Origin: Paracoccaceae bacterium | GTDB lineage: Bacteria > Pseudomonadota > Alphaproteobacteria > Rhodobacterales > Rhodobacteraceae | DNA length: 64,000 nt | NCBI GenBank assembly: GCA_016778765.1 | Contig: JADHOV010000014.1 | Coordinates: 1-64,000 of the forward strand | Direction of reading: 5' to 3' | Shown: one piece after another, positions 46,186 to 56,256 of the stretch | How the letters are laid out: the number at the start of each line of letters is the position of its first letter | Numbering within the stretch: position 1 is the first letter of the stretch | Made by a program: the position numbers and the translations under genes | Notes under the pieces: generated by a model | The model's input: only the letters and a program-made list of their open reading frames with translations | Database searches by the model: none | Told to the model about the DNA's origin: nothing

Positions 46186-46818
46186 TTAGGCGCGCTCAGC
46201 GGGGTTGCCGGGCATAAGGTCATAGGGGGCTTTCCATCCGTCACAGGCAGAAATATTATCCAGCCAACGATCGATATTCGGCCAGTCTTGGCGTTGAAAG
46301 CCGAAGGGCTCGGGGTAGTATAAATACCCACAGCAGGTCATATCGGCATGGGTAATGGTTTCGCCCACCAGAAAGCGGCGCTCGCTTAAAGCCAGATCCA
46401 AAATTTTATAACTGGATTTTAACCGTGCGAGATTATACTCGATCACGGCTTGCGGGCGCTTGTCCTCAGTTAAAAAATTCATCATGAAACGTGTTGCGCC
46501 TGCCAGCGCCGATAATTTGTGATTATCCCAAAGAATCCAACGTAAAACCTCGCGGGTTTCTGCCGCGCTGGCGCCCCCGTGTTTGCCCGTTTTTTCAGCC
46601 AGATAGTTTTGAATCACGCCAGATTGACTGAGCATAATTTCGCCATCGCGCAAAACCGGAGCTTCCCCTAAAGGATTGATATGCGTCCGATAGGCATTAC
46701 TGCGCGTTTCACCTTTGAAAAAATCGACAAAAACTGGCGACCAAACGCATCCTGCCAGTTGCAACGCGAGCGCAGCTTTGTAGCTGTGGCCGCTTTCGCC
46801 GAAGCAGTATAATTCCAT
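46186..46818 (-). CDS. Glutathione S-transferase family protein
   Basis: A 210-residue protein with an N-terminal thioredoxin-like domain (about 1-80; GESGHSYKAALALQLAG and the cis-Pro/GSH site NPLGEAPVLRDGEIMLSQSGVI) and an all-helical C-terminal domain. The catalytic Ser or Tyr near S9/S12 fits several GST classes. It heads the thiolase operon, so it may handle electrophiles made by beta-oxidation or a CoA-linked route. The substrate is unknown. Confidence 0.87.
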   Translation of the reverse strand: MELYCFGESGHSYKAALALQLAGCVWSPVFVDFFKGETRSNAYRTHINPLGEAPVLRDGEIMLSQSGVIQNYLAEKTGKHGGASAAETREVLRWILWDNHKLSALAGATRFMMNFLTEDKRPQAVIEYNLARLKSSYKILDLALSERRFLVGETITHADMTCCGYLYYPEPFGFQRQDWPNIDRWLDNISACDGWKAPYDLMPGNPAERA

Positions 46819-47015
46819 GACATTTGCCTTTCCAACCTATCCGCGCAGTTTTGAGTATTTATGCAAAGCAAACATGCTTTTTAACCGCGATTTTACGTTT
46901 TAATTTTTACCTTTGGCAGCGCCGCAGGCAGGAGAGCCGATGGGCGCCGAAGAAAAACCGAGCCCAGCCGAATTTTATTTGATCAGAGGGGCACGCATAT
47001 TCTGCCTTTCTTGAT

Positions 47016-48164
47016 TTAAAGGGAGCGCGAAATCAACTCTTTCATAATTTCATTGGTGCCCCCGTAAATTCGCTGTACGCGCGCATCCGTCCACATTTCG
47101 GCGATTGCGTATTCTTGCATGAACCCATAGCCGCCATGCAATTGCAAACAATCATCCAAGACCTCGCCTTGAGTATCGGTGAGCCAATATTTGCACATCG
47201 CAGCTTTTTCGACGGTTAATTCCCCGCGCAGATGTTCGGTGATGCAGGCGTCTAAAAAAGCCCGCGCCACGGTGGTTTTTGTTTTGCATTCCGCCAGTTT
47301 GAATTTTGTGTTTTGAAATGTAAAAATCGATGCACCAAAGGCTTGGCGTTCTTTGCAATAATCGATCGTGCGGGCAACCGCGCCCTCCATCGCACCCACC
47401 GCGCCGCATCCTATAATTAGGCGTTCTTGGGGCAGTTGCTTCATCATCTGATAAAAGCCTTGGCCTTCCTCGCCGCCCAAAATATTTTCCGGTGGGATGG
47501 GTATATTGTCAAAAAACAGCTCTGACGTATCTGCGGATTTCATCCCAATTTTTTCCAGTTTGCGGCCCCGGGTGAAGCCATCCGCCCCATCCGTTTCTAA
47601 AATCACCAAAGACATTCCTTTGGCTTTTTCATTTGGATTTGTCTTGGCCGCCACCAAAATGAGATTGGCGTGTTGGCCATTGGTAATAAAGGTTTTCTGG
47701 CCGCTGAGGCGGTACATATTGCCATCGCGCGTGGCCTTGGTTTTGATCGATTGCAAATCGGAACCGGCAGCGGGTTCCGTCATTGCCAGCGCCCCGACCA
47801 TTTCACCAGAAAGCATTTTGGGCAGCAAACGGGTTTTTTGTTCCTCCGTACCATAGGCCAAAATATAATGCGCGACGATTCCGGAATGAATGCCGTGACC
47901 CCAGCTGGCTAAATTGGCGCGGCTGCCCGCGAGCAAAATCGTTGCTTCATGGCCAAAATCACCCCCGGGCCCACCATATGCTTCGGGGATCGACGGGCAG
48001 AGCAGACCCAGCTCACCGGCTTGTTGCCAAGTGCTACGGTCCATTTCTCCTTGTTTGCGCCAACGCTCGAAATGCGGACTCCATTCATCTTGAATGAATT
48101 TTTCTGTCATTTCAGACAGTATCACATGTTCATCAGACATCCAGTTTGATTGGACTATTCCCAT
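47016..48164 (-). CDS. Acyl-CoA dehydrogenase
   Basis: An FAD enzyme of 382 residues that oxidises acyl-CoA to 2-enoyl-CoA. Signature segments are [20 protein letters not shown] (FAD/substrate), [17 protein letters not shown] and the C-terminal [38 protein letters not shown], with the general base Glu in GGTNE. It lies 21 bases after the larger FAD dehydrogenase gene and should be in its operon. Chain-length preference is not known. Confidence 0.92.
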   Translation of the reverse strand: MGIVQSNWMSDEHVILSEMTEKFIQDEWSPHFERWRKQGEMDRSTWQQAGELGLLCPSIPEAYGGPGGDFGHEATILLAGSRANLASWGHGIHSGIVAHYILAYGTEEQKTRLLPKMLSGEMVGALAMTEPAAGSDLQSIKTKATRDGNMYRLSGQKTFITNGQHANLILVAAKTNPNEKAKGMSLVILETDGADGFTRGRKLEKIGMKSADTSELFFDNIPIPPENILGGEEGQGFYQMMKQLPQERLIIGCGAVGAMEGAVARTIDYCKERQAFGASIFTFQNTKFKLAECKTKTTVARAFLDACITEHLRGELTVEKAAMCKYWLTDTQGEVLDDCLQLHGGYGFMQEYAIAEMWTDARVQRIYGGTNEIMKELISRSL

Positions 48165-48185
48165 TTTTTCACTTTCTTTGTTCGA

Positions 48186-49967
48186 TCAAAACTGATCGGC
48201 GGTTAAAGCCATCACCGGATCAGCACCGCTTTTGATACGTGCCAGATGCAACGCGGTGGCGGGCAGCTCGCGTTGCATATAATAGAGCCCTGTTTTGATT
48301 TTTGTCTCATTAAACGCCGCGTCACCCGTGCCTTGCGCTGAATTCCGAAAAGCTTGCTGGGCCATGCGTGCCCAAACATAGCCAAGGCAGACATGCCCAA
48401 ATAAATGCATGAAATCATAAGATCCGGCCAAAGCTGTATTGGGCGATTTCAACCCATTTTGCATAAAATACAATGCAGCTTCTTGAAGCTGTTTGCTGGC
48501 TGTTTTCAAGGGCTCAAGGAAATCTGCTTTAAACTCTGGGCTTTCACTGGCGCTTTCGGCGCAGAAGGTTTTGATCAACTCAAAAAAGGCCAGCGCATGT
48601 TTGCCGCCATCTTGGCCGAGTTTTCGGCCAACCAGATCCAACGCTTGAACGCCATTTGCCCCCTCGTAAATCATCGCAATTCTGGCATCGCGGGTAAATT
48701 GTGACATACCCCATTCTTCGATATATCCATGCCCGCCAAAAACCTGCTGGGCTTGTACGCAAAATTCAAAGCCGCGATCGGTTAGGAAGCCTTTTATAAC
48801 TGGGGTTAATAAGCTAACCAAACCATGCGCGGGTTCATCGCCTGCACGATTGCTTTGATCAATTAACATTGCCCCCCAATAGGCAAAGGCTCGGGCCCCT
48901 TCCACAAAGCTTTTTTGTTGCATTAAGTTGCGTCGAATATCTGGATGCACGATCAGGGGATCTGCCGCATCATCTGGATTTTCAGGTCCGGTCACCGCAC
49001 GACCTTGCAGGCGGTCTTTGGCATAGGCGAGGGCATTTTGATAGGCGGCCTCTGCTTGGGCGTAGCCTTGCACCCCAACCCCTAAACGCGCTTCGTTCAT
49101 CATCGTGAACATCGCGCGCATGCCCTTATGGGCTTGCCCCAGCAGAAACCCCGTGGCCCCATCAAAGTTCATCACGCAGGTTGCATTGGCATGAATGCCC
49201 ATTTTCTCTTCGATTTTGCCCACAGTGACCTTGTTTCTTGGCCCTAATGTACCCTCCTTTTGAACCAAAAACTTTGGCACGATAAACAAAGAGATCCCCT
49301 TCACCCCGGCGGGTCCCCCCGGAATTTTGGCCAAAACCAGATGAATAATATTTTCGGCCAGATCGTGATCGCCAGCCGAGATAAAGATTTTTTGCCCCGT
49401 GATGGCGAAGCTGCCATCTTGATTTGGTTCTGCCTTGGTGCGCATCAGTCCCAGATCGGTGCCACAATGCGGTTCGGTCAGATTCATCGTGCCCGTCCAC
49501 TCGCAGCTGACCATTCGGGGCAGATACGTTGCTTTTTGTTCTGCGCTGCCATGAGTATGTATCGCTGAATAGGCACCATGTGTGAGGCCGGGATACATTC
49601 CAAAGGCCATATTTGCAGAGGCAAAGATCTCCGCGATTGCTGTCGCCACGACATAAGGCAGCCCTTGCCCGCCAAATTCTGGATCGCAATCTAGCCCCGT
49701 CCAGCCGCCGTCTTTCACCTTATCGAAGGCGTCTTTAAAGCCTTTTGGCGTACGAACAACGCCATTTTCTAAATGGCAGCCTTCGCGGTCACCAGAGGCA
49801 TTGAGAGGCGCAAGTACCTCTGATGCCAGTTTGCCACCCTCTTCTAAAATCGCTTGCAACAGCTCGGGTTCCAGCGCGTCATAACCCGGTATATCTTGCT
49901 GCTGCAATTTCAGAACGTCGTTTAACAAAAAGCTTATGTCTTGGATGGGCGCGTTATAAACTGGCAT
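48186..49967 (-). CDS. Large acyl-CoA dehydrogenase, DmdC/FadE-like
   Basis: A 593-residue acyl-CoA dehydrogenase with the extra C-terminal domain of the DmdC/PsrA-linked group. Visible are [22 protein letters not shown] (substrate/FAD), the long insertion typical of this subgroup ([18 protein letters not shown]), and [41 protein letters not shown] near the active site. DmdC oxidises methylmercaptopropionyl-CoA in DMSP demethylation; close relatives act on fatty acyl-CoA, so the substrate is open. It is read from the MerR gene side and should be under that regulator. Confidence 0.9.
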   Translation of the reverse strand: MPVYNAPIQDISFLLNDVLKLQQQDIPGYDALEPELLQAILEEGGKLASEVLAPLNASGDREGCHLENGVVRTPKGFKDAFDKVKDGGWTGLDCDPEFGGQGLPYVVATAIAEIFASANMAFGMYPGLTHGAYSAIHTHGSAEQKATYLPRMVSCEWTGTMNLTEPHCGTDLGLMRTKAEPNQDGSFAITGQKIFISAGDHDLAENIIHLVLAKIPGGPAGVKGISLFIVPKFLVQKEGTLGPRNKVTVGKIEEKMGIHANATCVMNFDGATGFLLGQAHKGMRAMFTMMNEARLGVGVQGYAQAEAAYQNALAYAKDRLQGRAVTGPENPDDAADPLIVHPDIRRNLMQQKSFVEGARAFAYWGAMLIDQSNRAGDEPAHGLVSLLTPVIKGFLTDRGFEFCVQAQQVFGGHGYIEEWGMSQFTRDARIAMIYEGANGVQALDLVGRKLGQDGGKHALAFFELIKTFCAESASESPEFKADFLEPLKTASKQLQEAALYFMQNGLKSPNTALAGSYDFMHLFGHVCLGYVWARMAQQAFRNSAQGTGDAAFNETKIKTGLYYMQRELPATALHLARIKSGADPVMALTADQF

Positions 49968-49985
49968 GAAAACACCTTTTACTGA

Positions 49986-50393
49986 TCAAAATGGCGGATG
50001 GTTGGCTTTAAAGGGGGGGCGTGTGGATAAAAGATTCTTGCCCCAAGCGAGCTGGCTGCGAAGATCTTCAATGATTTCGTCTAATTCTTGTTTTTTAGCT
50101 TCGAGTGCCTTGAGTTGGCGCTCTGCGCGCTCATGGGCTTGTTTGATTTGGATCTGCGGATCTTGATCCGATTTATACAGATCAAGCAATTGGCGGATTT
50201 CTTCCAACGAGAAGCCAAAGCGCTTGCCTTTTAAAATCAGTTTCAGCCTCGCGCGGTCTCTTCTGGTGAACAGGCGTTTTTGGCCCTGGCGAATTGGAAA
50301 AAGCAGCTTTTTCGTTTCATAGAAGCGAAGCGTTCTTGCGCTAACCCCAAATGTTTCACACATTTTGCCAATTGTCATGTGGGTTTCGTCCAT
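49986..50393 (-). CDS. MerR-family regulator of the acyl-CoA cluster
   Basis: A 135-residue regulator with a MerR helix-turn-helix (TIGKMCETFGVSARTLRFYE), a wing (RLFTRRDRARLKLILKGKRFGFSLEEIRQLL) and a dimerising coiled coil (about 85-120). There is no cysteine metal-sensor, so it likely senses an organic ligand such as an acyl-CoA, like the LiuR group. It lies just upstream of the large acyl-CoA dehydrogenase gene, separated by 18 bases, and has an operator-like element upstream at 50450-50480. Confidence 0.88.
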   Translation of the reverse strand: MDETHMTIGKMCETFGVSARTLRFYETKKLLFPIRQGQKRLFTRRDRARLKLILKGKRFGFSLEEIRQLLDLYKSDQDPQIQIKQAHERAERQLKALEAKKQELDEIIEDLRSQLAWGKNLLSTRPPFKANHPPF

Positions 50394-50449
50394 AGATGCG
50401 GCCTGTCCGTAATGGAAATTTTGTTGGATAAAGACAGCGTAGCAGAAAG

Positions 50450-50480
50450 TTGACGTAAACGTAATGTAGACGTCACGTCA
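50450..50480. promoter_or_regulatory. Candidate MerR operator region
   Basis: TTGACGTAAACGTAA (50450-50464) and an adjacent GTAGACGTCACGTCA (50466-50480) both carry ACGT repeats. The first closely resembles operators described for LiuR-type MerR regulators of acyl-CoA genes, as recalled. It sits 57 bases before the MerR start, in the gap after the second MerR gene. Confidence 0.5.
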
Positions 50481-50481
50481 T

Positions 50482-50862
50482 TTATTTGGAAAACGTGTTC
50501 ATCTCTTTCAGGGTTTGCTGGCGCAATCCTTTCAAGTCTTTGATGGTTTGCTTAAGCTGTTGTTCTTGGTCTCGTAGCTCAAGCAATTTGCGATCTGCCA
50601 TATCGACAAACACTTTTAACTGGGTTTGCGTGCCCGCTTGTTCATAAATTTCCAACCATTGGCGGGCTTCCTCAAGTTGGAAGCCAAACTTACGGGCGCG
50701 CATGATAAGGGTCATCCGCGCCAATTCCCGCGCCCCATAAAACCGAGATCGTCCCTCGCGTTCTGGCTGCAGAAGCTCGATATACTCATAATAGCGCAGG
50801 GTTCTTGGTGTCACCTCAAACTTGGCGCACATCTCTTTAAAGGATAACCTCGGCTCGGTCAT
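50482..50862 (-). CDS. Second MerR-family regulator
   Basis: A 126-residue MerR protein with SFKEMCAKFEVTPRTLRYYEYI as the helix-turn-helix, RSRFYGARELARMTLIMRARKFGFQLEEARQWL as the wing and linker, and a C-terminal coiled coil. It is a clear paralogue of the regulator at 49986-50393. The start at 50862 follows GGAGGGTAAAG, a strong site; an ATG at 50883 and a longer frame are rejected. It diverges from the thioesterase pair at 50992, so it may control them or the acyl-CoA genes. Confidence 0.87.
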   Translation of the reverse strand: MTEPRLSFKEMCAKFEVTPRTLRYYEYIELLQPEREGRSRFYGARELARMTLIMRARKFGFQLEEARQWLEIYEQAGTQTQLKVFVDMADRKLLELRDQEQQLKQTIKDLKGLRQQTLKEMNTFSK

Positions 50863-50991
50863 CTTTACCCTCCTGTTGTCCATCAGATAGAGCGTCCCTT
50901 TGCGCAGAACAACCATTGCCCTTGCGATTTTTTCACGTTCTAAGTCATATTTAAAGCGAGAAGATAAAAAACCTAAGTGGAGTAAGCTTTG

Positions 50992-51408
50992 GTGGTGAAT
51001 AAAATGGCACAGGCCCAACGTTTCATGGAGGCAATCCCGCACGCAAAAGCTTTGGGGATGAGGTTTGAAAGCATCGGCGAAGGTGAGGCTGAGATGCGCA
51101 TGGATTATAATGAAAATTTCATTGGTGATCCGCAGACTCGGGTGATCCATGGTGGGGCCGTTTTTGCCTTGCTCGACAGCTGTTGCGGGGCGGCGGTGTT
51201 AAGCCATCCTGATCAACGCGGTCTTACAGCGACCATCGATTTGCGGGTAGATTACATGCGCCCTGCAATGCCACATCAAACGATCAGAGCGATTGCCACC
51301 TGTTATAACGTGACCCGCAGCGTGGCGTTTGTGCGCGCTGTGGCCCTTGATGAAAATGCGGAAAAGCCGGTTGCCATGGCCTCTGGGGCCTTCGTGAACG
51401 GAGCATGA
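50992..51408 (+). CDS. PaaI-family hotdog thioesterase
   Basis: A hotdog thioesterase of about 138 residues. The conserved region IHGGAVFALLDSCCGAAVLSHPD fits the HGG...L.D active site of the PaaI group. The exact start is uncertain (TTG 50989, GTG 50992 or GTG 50995) after GTGGAG at 50977-50982. It overlaps a second, longer hotdog gene by four bases and may form a hetero-oligomer with it. It hydrolyses an acyl-CoA of unknown type. Confidence 0.85.
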   Translation: MVNKMAQAQRFMEAIPHAKALGMRFESIGEGEAEMRMDYNENFIGDPQTRVIHGGAVFALLDSCCGAAVLSHPDQRGLTATIDLRVDYMRPAMPHQTIRAIATCYNVTRSVAFVRAVALDENAEKPVAMASGAFVNGA

Positions 51409-51944
51409 AAGTGATGAGCCCGAAACCAGAGCCTGTTCAATTGATCAAAAAGCGCCGGGATGAGGCTTTGGCCTCATTGGTCGCCTCGGTGCCCTATATT
51501 CAGTTCATGGGGGTTCATTTTGATCGCCGCGGGGATGAGCTTACGGCTGTGATGCCGTTTCAAGAGATGATGATCGGCAATCCCGCCTTGCCCGCGCTTC
51601 ACGGTGGTGCAACGGCGGCGTTTTTGGAAATTGCAGCAATTATTGAATTAAGCTGGGCGGCGGTGTGGCAGGATATAGAAACGGCCCCTGATCGCGATGT
51701 CGCAAACCTAGAAACAGCCGCCATCGCCCTGCCCAAAACAATTGATTTTTCGGTTGATTACTTACGCTCTGGCCTGCCGCGCGATGCCTATGCGCGCGCG
51801 CGGGTCAATCGGTCGGGGCGGCGCTATGCCTCGGTTTTTGTCGAGGCTTGGCAAGATAACCGATCGCGCATTTTTGCGCAGGCAACGGGGCATTTCCTGA
51901 TGCCGGAATCGCCTTTGCAGGATCCTTCAGGCGCCCCAAAATAA
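51405..51944 (+). CDS. Second hotdog-fold thioesterase-like protein
   Basis: A 179-residue hotdog protein with the conserved LPALHGGATAAFLEIAAIIELSW and FSVDYLRSGLPRDAYARARVNRSGRRY. It overlaps the preceding thioesterase gene (ATGA) and ends in a TAATG overlap with the MATE gene, so all three are translationally coupled. The pair could act as one complex on an acyl-CoA; the substrate is unknown. Confidence 0.83.
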   Translation: MKVMSPKPEPVQLIKKRRDEALASLVASVPYIQFMGVHFDRRGDELTAVMPFQEMMIGNPALPALHGGATAAFLEIAAIIELSWAAVWQDIETAPDRDVANLETAAIALPKTIDFSVDYLRSGLPRDAYARARVNRSGRRYASVFVEAWQDNRSRIFAQATGHFLMPESPLQDPSGAPK

Positions 51945-53245
51945 TGATTATTTCGCATGCCCGTGTTCTAAAAATTGCCTTTCCGATTTTACTGGCGAAT
52001 ATAACGGTTCCCTTGCTTGGCGTGGTTGACACGGCGGTTGTTGGGCAAATTGCATCGCCGATACCGCTTGCTGCCGTGGGTATGGGCAGTTTGATCATTA
52101 CCACGATTTTTTGGGTTTTTGGATTTTTGCGCATGGGCACAACGGGGCTTGCAGCGCAGGCGCTGGGCGCTGAACAGCTTGATGAGCTGGGCGCGATTTT
52201 AAGCCGCGTTGTAATGATCGGATTCTTGGCCGGTTTGGCGCTTATCTTATTGCAGGGGCCGTTATTTTATGGCGCGCTTTTGGTATCGCCAGCCTCGCAT
52301 GCTGTGGAAAGTGATGCCTCTGCCTATATGCAGATCCGAATTCTCAGCGCGCCCGCGGCGATTGCGATTTTTGGTATTACGGGATGGTTGATCGCGCAGG
52401 AGCGAACCCGGCATGTGTTAGCGTTGCAAATCTGGATGAATGGCGTGAATATCGTATTGGACCTTTGGTTCGTACTCGGTTTGAACTGGGCCGTTATTGG
52501 CGTTGCATGGGCGAGCTTTCTTGCCGAACTCAGCGGGTTTATATTGGCGCTTTGGATGTGTCGGGCGCTTTGGGCCACCCCATATTGGAGAGAGTGGGCC
52601 CGCATTTTTGATAAAGCTCTGCTTTGGAAGATGTTTTCTGTCAACCGAGATATTTTACTGCGCACGCTGATGTTGCAGGGCATTTTCGTATCGTTTCTGA
52701 TGGTTGCAGCGCGCTTTGATGATGTGGCGCTGGCGGCGACACAAGTGTTGAAACAGTTATTATTGATAAGTTTCTTTGCGTTGGATGGGTTTGCCTTTGC
52801 TGCTGAAACCTTGGTGGGGCAGGCCTTTGGGGCGCGCAATCCCAGCGCGTTTCGGCGAAGCGCTTTGATCACCAGCTATTGGGCTTTCGGGGTGGCTGCA
52901 TTATTATGCGGTCTAGTTATTTTGTTTGGGCCTTGGGCAATCGCCGTGATGACGAAATCCAGCGATGTTCAAACTACCGCGCTGCATTATCTGCCATTTT
53001 TATATTTGGCCCCGTTTTTGGGAATGCCGGCCTTTATGCTGGATGGGATATTCGTTGGGGCGACAGCCAGCCGTGATATGCGAAATATGATGGCGGTCAG
53101 TTTATCTGTTTATGCGCTTGCGGTGGTGCTTTTGGTCCCAACTTTTGGCCTTTCTGGGCTTTGGGGGGCCTTGCTGATTTCCTTTTTGATCCGCGCTTGT
53201 AGCTTGGCATGGCGCTATCCTGCGTTGGAGGCGCGGGTCACCTAG
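51944..53245 (+). CDS. MATE-family efflux protein (DinF-like)
   Basis: A 433-residue inner-membrane antiporter with twelve spans and the DinF-type signature (LANITVPLLGVVDTAVVGQIASP at the start; FAFAAETLVGQAFGARNP in the middle). It exports organic cations or metabolites. It starts at the last base of the thioesterase gene stop. It is convergent with pyrD, leaving six bases between the stops. Confidence 0.9.
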   Translation: MIISHARVLKIAFPILLANITVPLLGVVDTAVVGQIASPIPLAAVGMGSLIITTIFWVFGFLRMGTTGLAAQALGAEQLDELGAILSRVVMIGFLAGLALILLQGPLFYGALLVSPASHAVESDASAYMQIRILSAPAAIAIFGITGWLIAQERTRHVLALQIWMNGVNIVLDLWFVLGLNWAVIGVAWASFLAELSGFILALWMCRALWATPYWREWARIFDKALLWKMFSVNRDILLRTLMLQGIFVSFLMVAARFDDVALAATQVLKQLLLISFFALDGFAFAAETLVGQAFGARNPSAFRRSALITSYWAFGVAALLCGLVILFGPWAIAVMTKSSDVQTTALHYLPFLYLAPFLGMPAFMLDGIFVGATASRDMRNMMAVSLSVYALAVVLLVPTFGLSGLWGALLISFLIRACSLAWRYPALEARVT

Positions 53246-53251
53246 CCGGGT

Positions 53252-54310
53252 TTACAACCAGCGCCCACGTCCGGTGCCCACCGCTTGATCGATCGAGGAA
53301 AAGCCATTCTTTTCAAGCAACGCATCCAAACCTTCGTTCAAATTTGGCACCAAGCTAAGCCCTTGATAGGCCAGCGCCGTATATAATTGAACCGCGCTGG
53401 CACCAGCCAGAATTTTTTCATAGGCGTGTAGCGCATCGCTTACCCCACCAACGCCGATCAGCGGTATTTTTTCACCGAGTAAATTGGAAAGCTGTGCAAG
53501 AATACGCGTGGATTTTTCGAATAGCGGCGCGCCAGACAGTCCCCCTTTTTGATCTTTATGGGGGCCGTTTAACCCGTTGCGGTCTAACGTTGTGTTGGTG
53601 GCAATCACCGCGTCTATCCCCTGTAAAAGCACCACCTCTGCGATATCTTCAAGGCTGGCAGGGTCAAGATCTGGGGCTATTTTCAAAAAGATTGGAATGG
53701 GTTTTTTTAAATTATCGCGAATCTGCATTACGCCTGCGATCAAGGCTGATAGCGCCGCTTTGCCCTGTAAATTGCGCAGTTTTTCGGTATTTGGGCTGCT
53801 GACATTGATGGTGGCAAAATCAAGATGGGCTGCGCAATGGCGCAAGACCCTGCCAAAATCGGCCGCGTGGTCATGGCTGTCTTTATTCGCGCCAAGATTA
53901 AGCCCAATGGCAGGGTGTTTCGGGCGTTTTTGCAGTCGCAGCGCGATTTGCGCCATGCCATCATTGTTAAATCCGAAGCGGTTAATCACCGCACGATCGC
54001 TAGGCAGGCGAAACAATCGGGGCTTGGGGTTGCCCGGTTGCGCCACCGGGGTGGCCGCGCCGACTTCGAGAAACCCAAAGCCGCAGGCCGCCAAACCATT
54101 CAGCGCCTGCGCGTTTTTATCAAACCCGGCGGCCAAGCCTATCGGATTTGGCAACGCCAGCCCGGCCAGCTGCGCGTTCAGGCGCGGAAAACTGCGCGAG
54201 CGCGGTTTTGGAACAAGCCCCATTTGCAGGGCTTTGATTGCCAGATTATGCGCCCGTTCTGGATCTAGGCTTTGTAAAACCTTCAAGCCCAGCTGTTCTA
54301 ACTTTTTCAT
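53252..54310 (-). CDS. pyrD: Dihydroorotate dehydrogenase (quinone), class 2
   Basis: A membrane-associated flavoenzyme of 352 residues in pyrimidine synthesis. It oxidises dihydroorotate using quinone. Family segments are [67 protein letters not shown] (with the class 2 catalytic Ser) and [21 protein letters not shown] for FMN binding. It overlaps the DUF952 gene by four bases (ATGA). Confidence 0.95.
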   Translation of the reverse strand: MKKLEQLGLKVLQSLDPERAHNLAIKALQMGLVPKPRSRSFPRLNAQLAGLALPNPIGLAAGFDKNAQALNGLAACGFGFLEVGAATPVAQPGNPKPRLFRLPSDRAVINRFGFNNDGMAQIALRLQKRPKHPAIGLNLGANKDSHDHAADFGRVLRHCAAHLDFATINVSSPNTEKLRNLQGKAALSALIAGVMQIRDNLKKPIPIFLKIAPDLDPASLEDIAEVVLLQGIDAVIATNTTLDRNGLNGPHKDQKGGLSGAPLFEKSTRILAQLSNLLGEKIPLIGVGGVSDALHAYEKILAGASAVQLYTALAYQGLSLVPNLNEGLDALLEKNGFSSIDQAVGTGRGRWL

Positions 54311-54645
54311 TCCAACGGCTCCGGAAATCTATGCAACCCATCTTTGAAATCGATTTCTTGGTGCCAGAGCACATCTTTCAAGGAAAGAGCCCGATAAAGA
54401 TGCGGGAAAAGGGCCCCCCCGCGCGAGGGTTCCCATTTTAAATCGCTGCTCATTGCCGCGCTGTCGCAGGCCAAAAGCTCTAATGGGGTTACGCCGGCAA
54501 AATGCTTTGATGCAGTCTCTTTCACCTGATCTTTTGTTGAGAAGTGAATATAGCCATCCAGCAGATCGATCGGGGCGCCAAGGGTTTCTTTTTCAACCTC
54601 GAGCTGTTGCCATTCTGTGATCCTTAAAAGCTTATAAATGATCAT
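54307..54645 (-). CDS. DUF952 family protein
   Basis: A 112-residue soluble protein of the DUF952 group, with the conserved [22 protein letters not shown] and [15 protein letters not shown]. It is coupled to pyrD by a four-base overlap, a neighbourhood seen in many alphaproteobacteria. Biochemical role unknown; the fold resembles RNA 2'-phosphotransferase-like or related proteins, but this is not certain. Confidence 0.88.
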   Translation of the reverse strand: MIIYKLLRITEWQQLEVEKETLGAPIDLLDGYIHFSTKDQVKETASKHFAGVTPLELLACDSAAMSSDLKWEPSRGGALFPHLYRALSLKDVLWHQEIDFKDGLHRFPEPLE

Positions 54646-55153
54646 TTCAAATCTTATTCCGTTCTATCTGTTTTTGAGGCTCATTCATGCGAGCCTCGTG
54701 CCAGCAGCGATGCGTTTTAAATTGAATTTGACGGCCGATCCGTGATCTTTGCGCCTTTCATAGGAGAGATAATTCCAATGTTCCATAGATTTATTATACT
54801 ATTGGGCCTATGCAGTTTATGGCCCGGACTCGCGCAGGCAGATTTCAGCCTGACCGTGTTGCACACCAATGATTTTTACGTGTGTTTTGAGCCGATTAGT
54901 AAATATCAGGGCGGTTGCAGCGCTGAACATAACAGTGAAGGGAAATGTTTTGGAGGCTCGGCGCGTTTGGTGAACGCCATTGCCGAGGCGCGTGCACGGG
55001 CGCAAATCAGCATTTTGGTTGACGGGGTTGATCAGTTGCAAGGGAGTTTGTTTTGTACCAATTTCAAGGGTAAATTGGCGGCCGAACTGATGAATAAGCA
55101 GAGATATGATGGCATGAGCCTGAGCAATCATGAACTTGATAACGCCCCAGAAA

Positions 55154-56256
55154 GGCCTTGCTGCACGGATCCCCGCCTTACTGTTAGGATGCGGCTTTCA
55201 TAATTTATCGGATATCGTGGATGCCGTATAAATTCAACGACGCCCGTCGTCACAAGTTCGAGAAGAAGCGGTATAGAATCAGCAACTGGGCTGTCTATAA
55301 TGAAAGCCTGCGTCAGCGCGTGGATATGACGGTCTGGCTGAGGTTCGCAGGTGGAGGCTTTGTGGCGCGCAGAGCGCCGCAAGATAAGGGGTGGTCAGCC
55401 GACTTATTCTGATCTGGCAATCGCGGTTTGTTTGACATTTGGCATGGTTTACAAGCCACCGCTGCGCCAAACTGAAGGCTTTGTACGCAGCCTCTTCAGG
55501 CTCATGGGGGTGGATATTCGTGCGCCTGATTTCCCGACCTTTTCGCGCCGAGTTTTTGGACTGGATTTGCCACTGAAATCACCTTCCGACAAGGCTGGCT
55601 CGATCCAACTTGTGGTAGACAGTGCTGGCCTGAAGATATTTGGTTAAGGCGAGTGGCTGCAAAGCAAGTATAAAACAAAGGCCAAACGCAAATCATGGCG
55701 CAAGTTGCATCTTGGGCTCTATCTTGTCACGGGCGAGATCGTGTGTTCAGATTTGACCATTGATGGTGTGGCTGATCCGACTGCTTTACCAGAGCTTCTG
55801 GATCAGATTGACGGGGATGTGAGCCACTTTATTGTTGATGAGGCCTATGACGGCGACCCCACCAGCGAGCTGCTCGTCAAGCTTTTTGGGGTTATTTTCG
55901 AGATCACTATTCCGCCGCCAAAAGCCGCAGTTCTCAGCGCCGAAGCTGCGAGTAATCCAACCCTTCGCCACCAGCGCATTTTGCGCAATATGCACTGGGG
56001 GAAGGATGGCCTCGCAGGTAATCCGCGGATATAATCAGCCCAGTCGCGCAGAAACGCAAAAGGGCCGCTGGAAGATGGTCATCGGCCCTAAACTGAAAGC
56101 GCGCAGTTTTCCAAACCAAAAGACAGAAGCCAAGATCTGTACCCACATCCTCAATAAAATGACCGGACTTGGCCGCGCCAAATTCGACGTCGTTGCTTGA
56201 GCAAATCTAAGGGTTGGGGGCAGGCTCGGCTCGTAACATATCCGTGTAAAAAGGCC
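55154..56256 (+). mobile_element. Decayed IS5-family insertion sequence
   Basis: An element of about 1.1 kb. The ends are imperfect inverted repeats: GGCCTTGCTGCACGGAT at the left (55154-55170) and, on the other strand, GGCCTTTTTACACGGAT at the right (56240-56256), matching at about 14 of 17 positions. Between them lies a transposase with several lesions. A short AGAAA occurs at both flanks but is offset by one base on the right, so no clean target duplication is claimed. It splits the 5'-nucleotidase gene. Confidence 0.75.
55221..56200 (+). pseudogene. IS5-family transposase, broken by frameshifts and a stop
   Basis: The transposase begins MPYKFNDARRHKFEKKRYRI at 55221. It shifts frame near 55350-55410, has an in-frame TAA at 55645-55647, and shifts again near 56000-56040. 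DDE residues can still be read: VVDSAGLK, then VDEAYDGDP, then RAETQKGRWKMVIG. The C-terminus ends LGRAKFDVVA. It cannot produce an active enzyme without repair of at least three lesions. Confidence 0.8.

Noticed and set aside
46940..47014. A 24-codon frame (MGAEEKPSPAEF...) with a good GGAGAG ribosome site between the GST and acyl-CoA dehydrogenase genes
   Set aside because: Too short to judge, ends inside the acyl-CoA dehydrogenase terminator region, and has no homologue known to me; may be chance or a start-only remnant.
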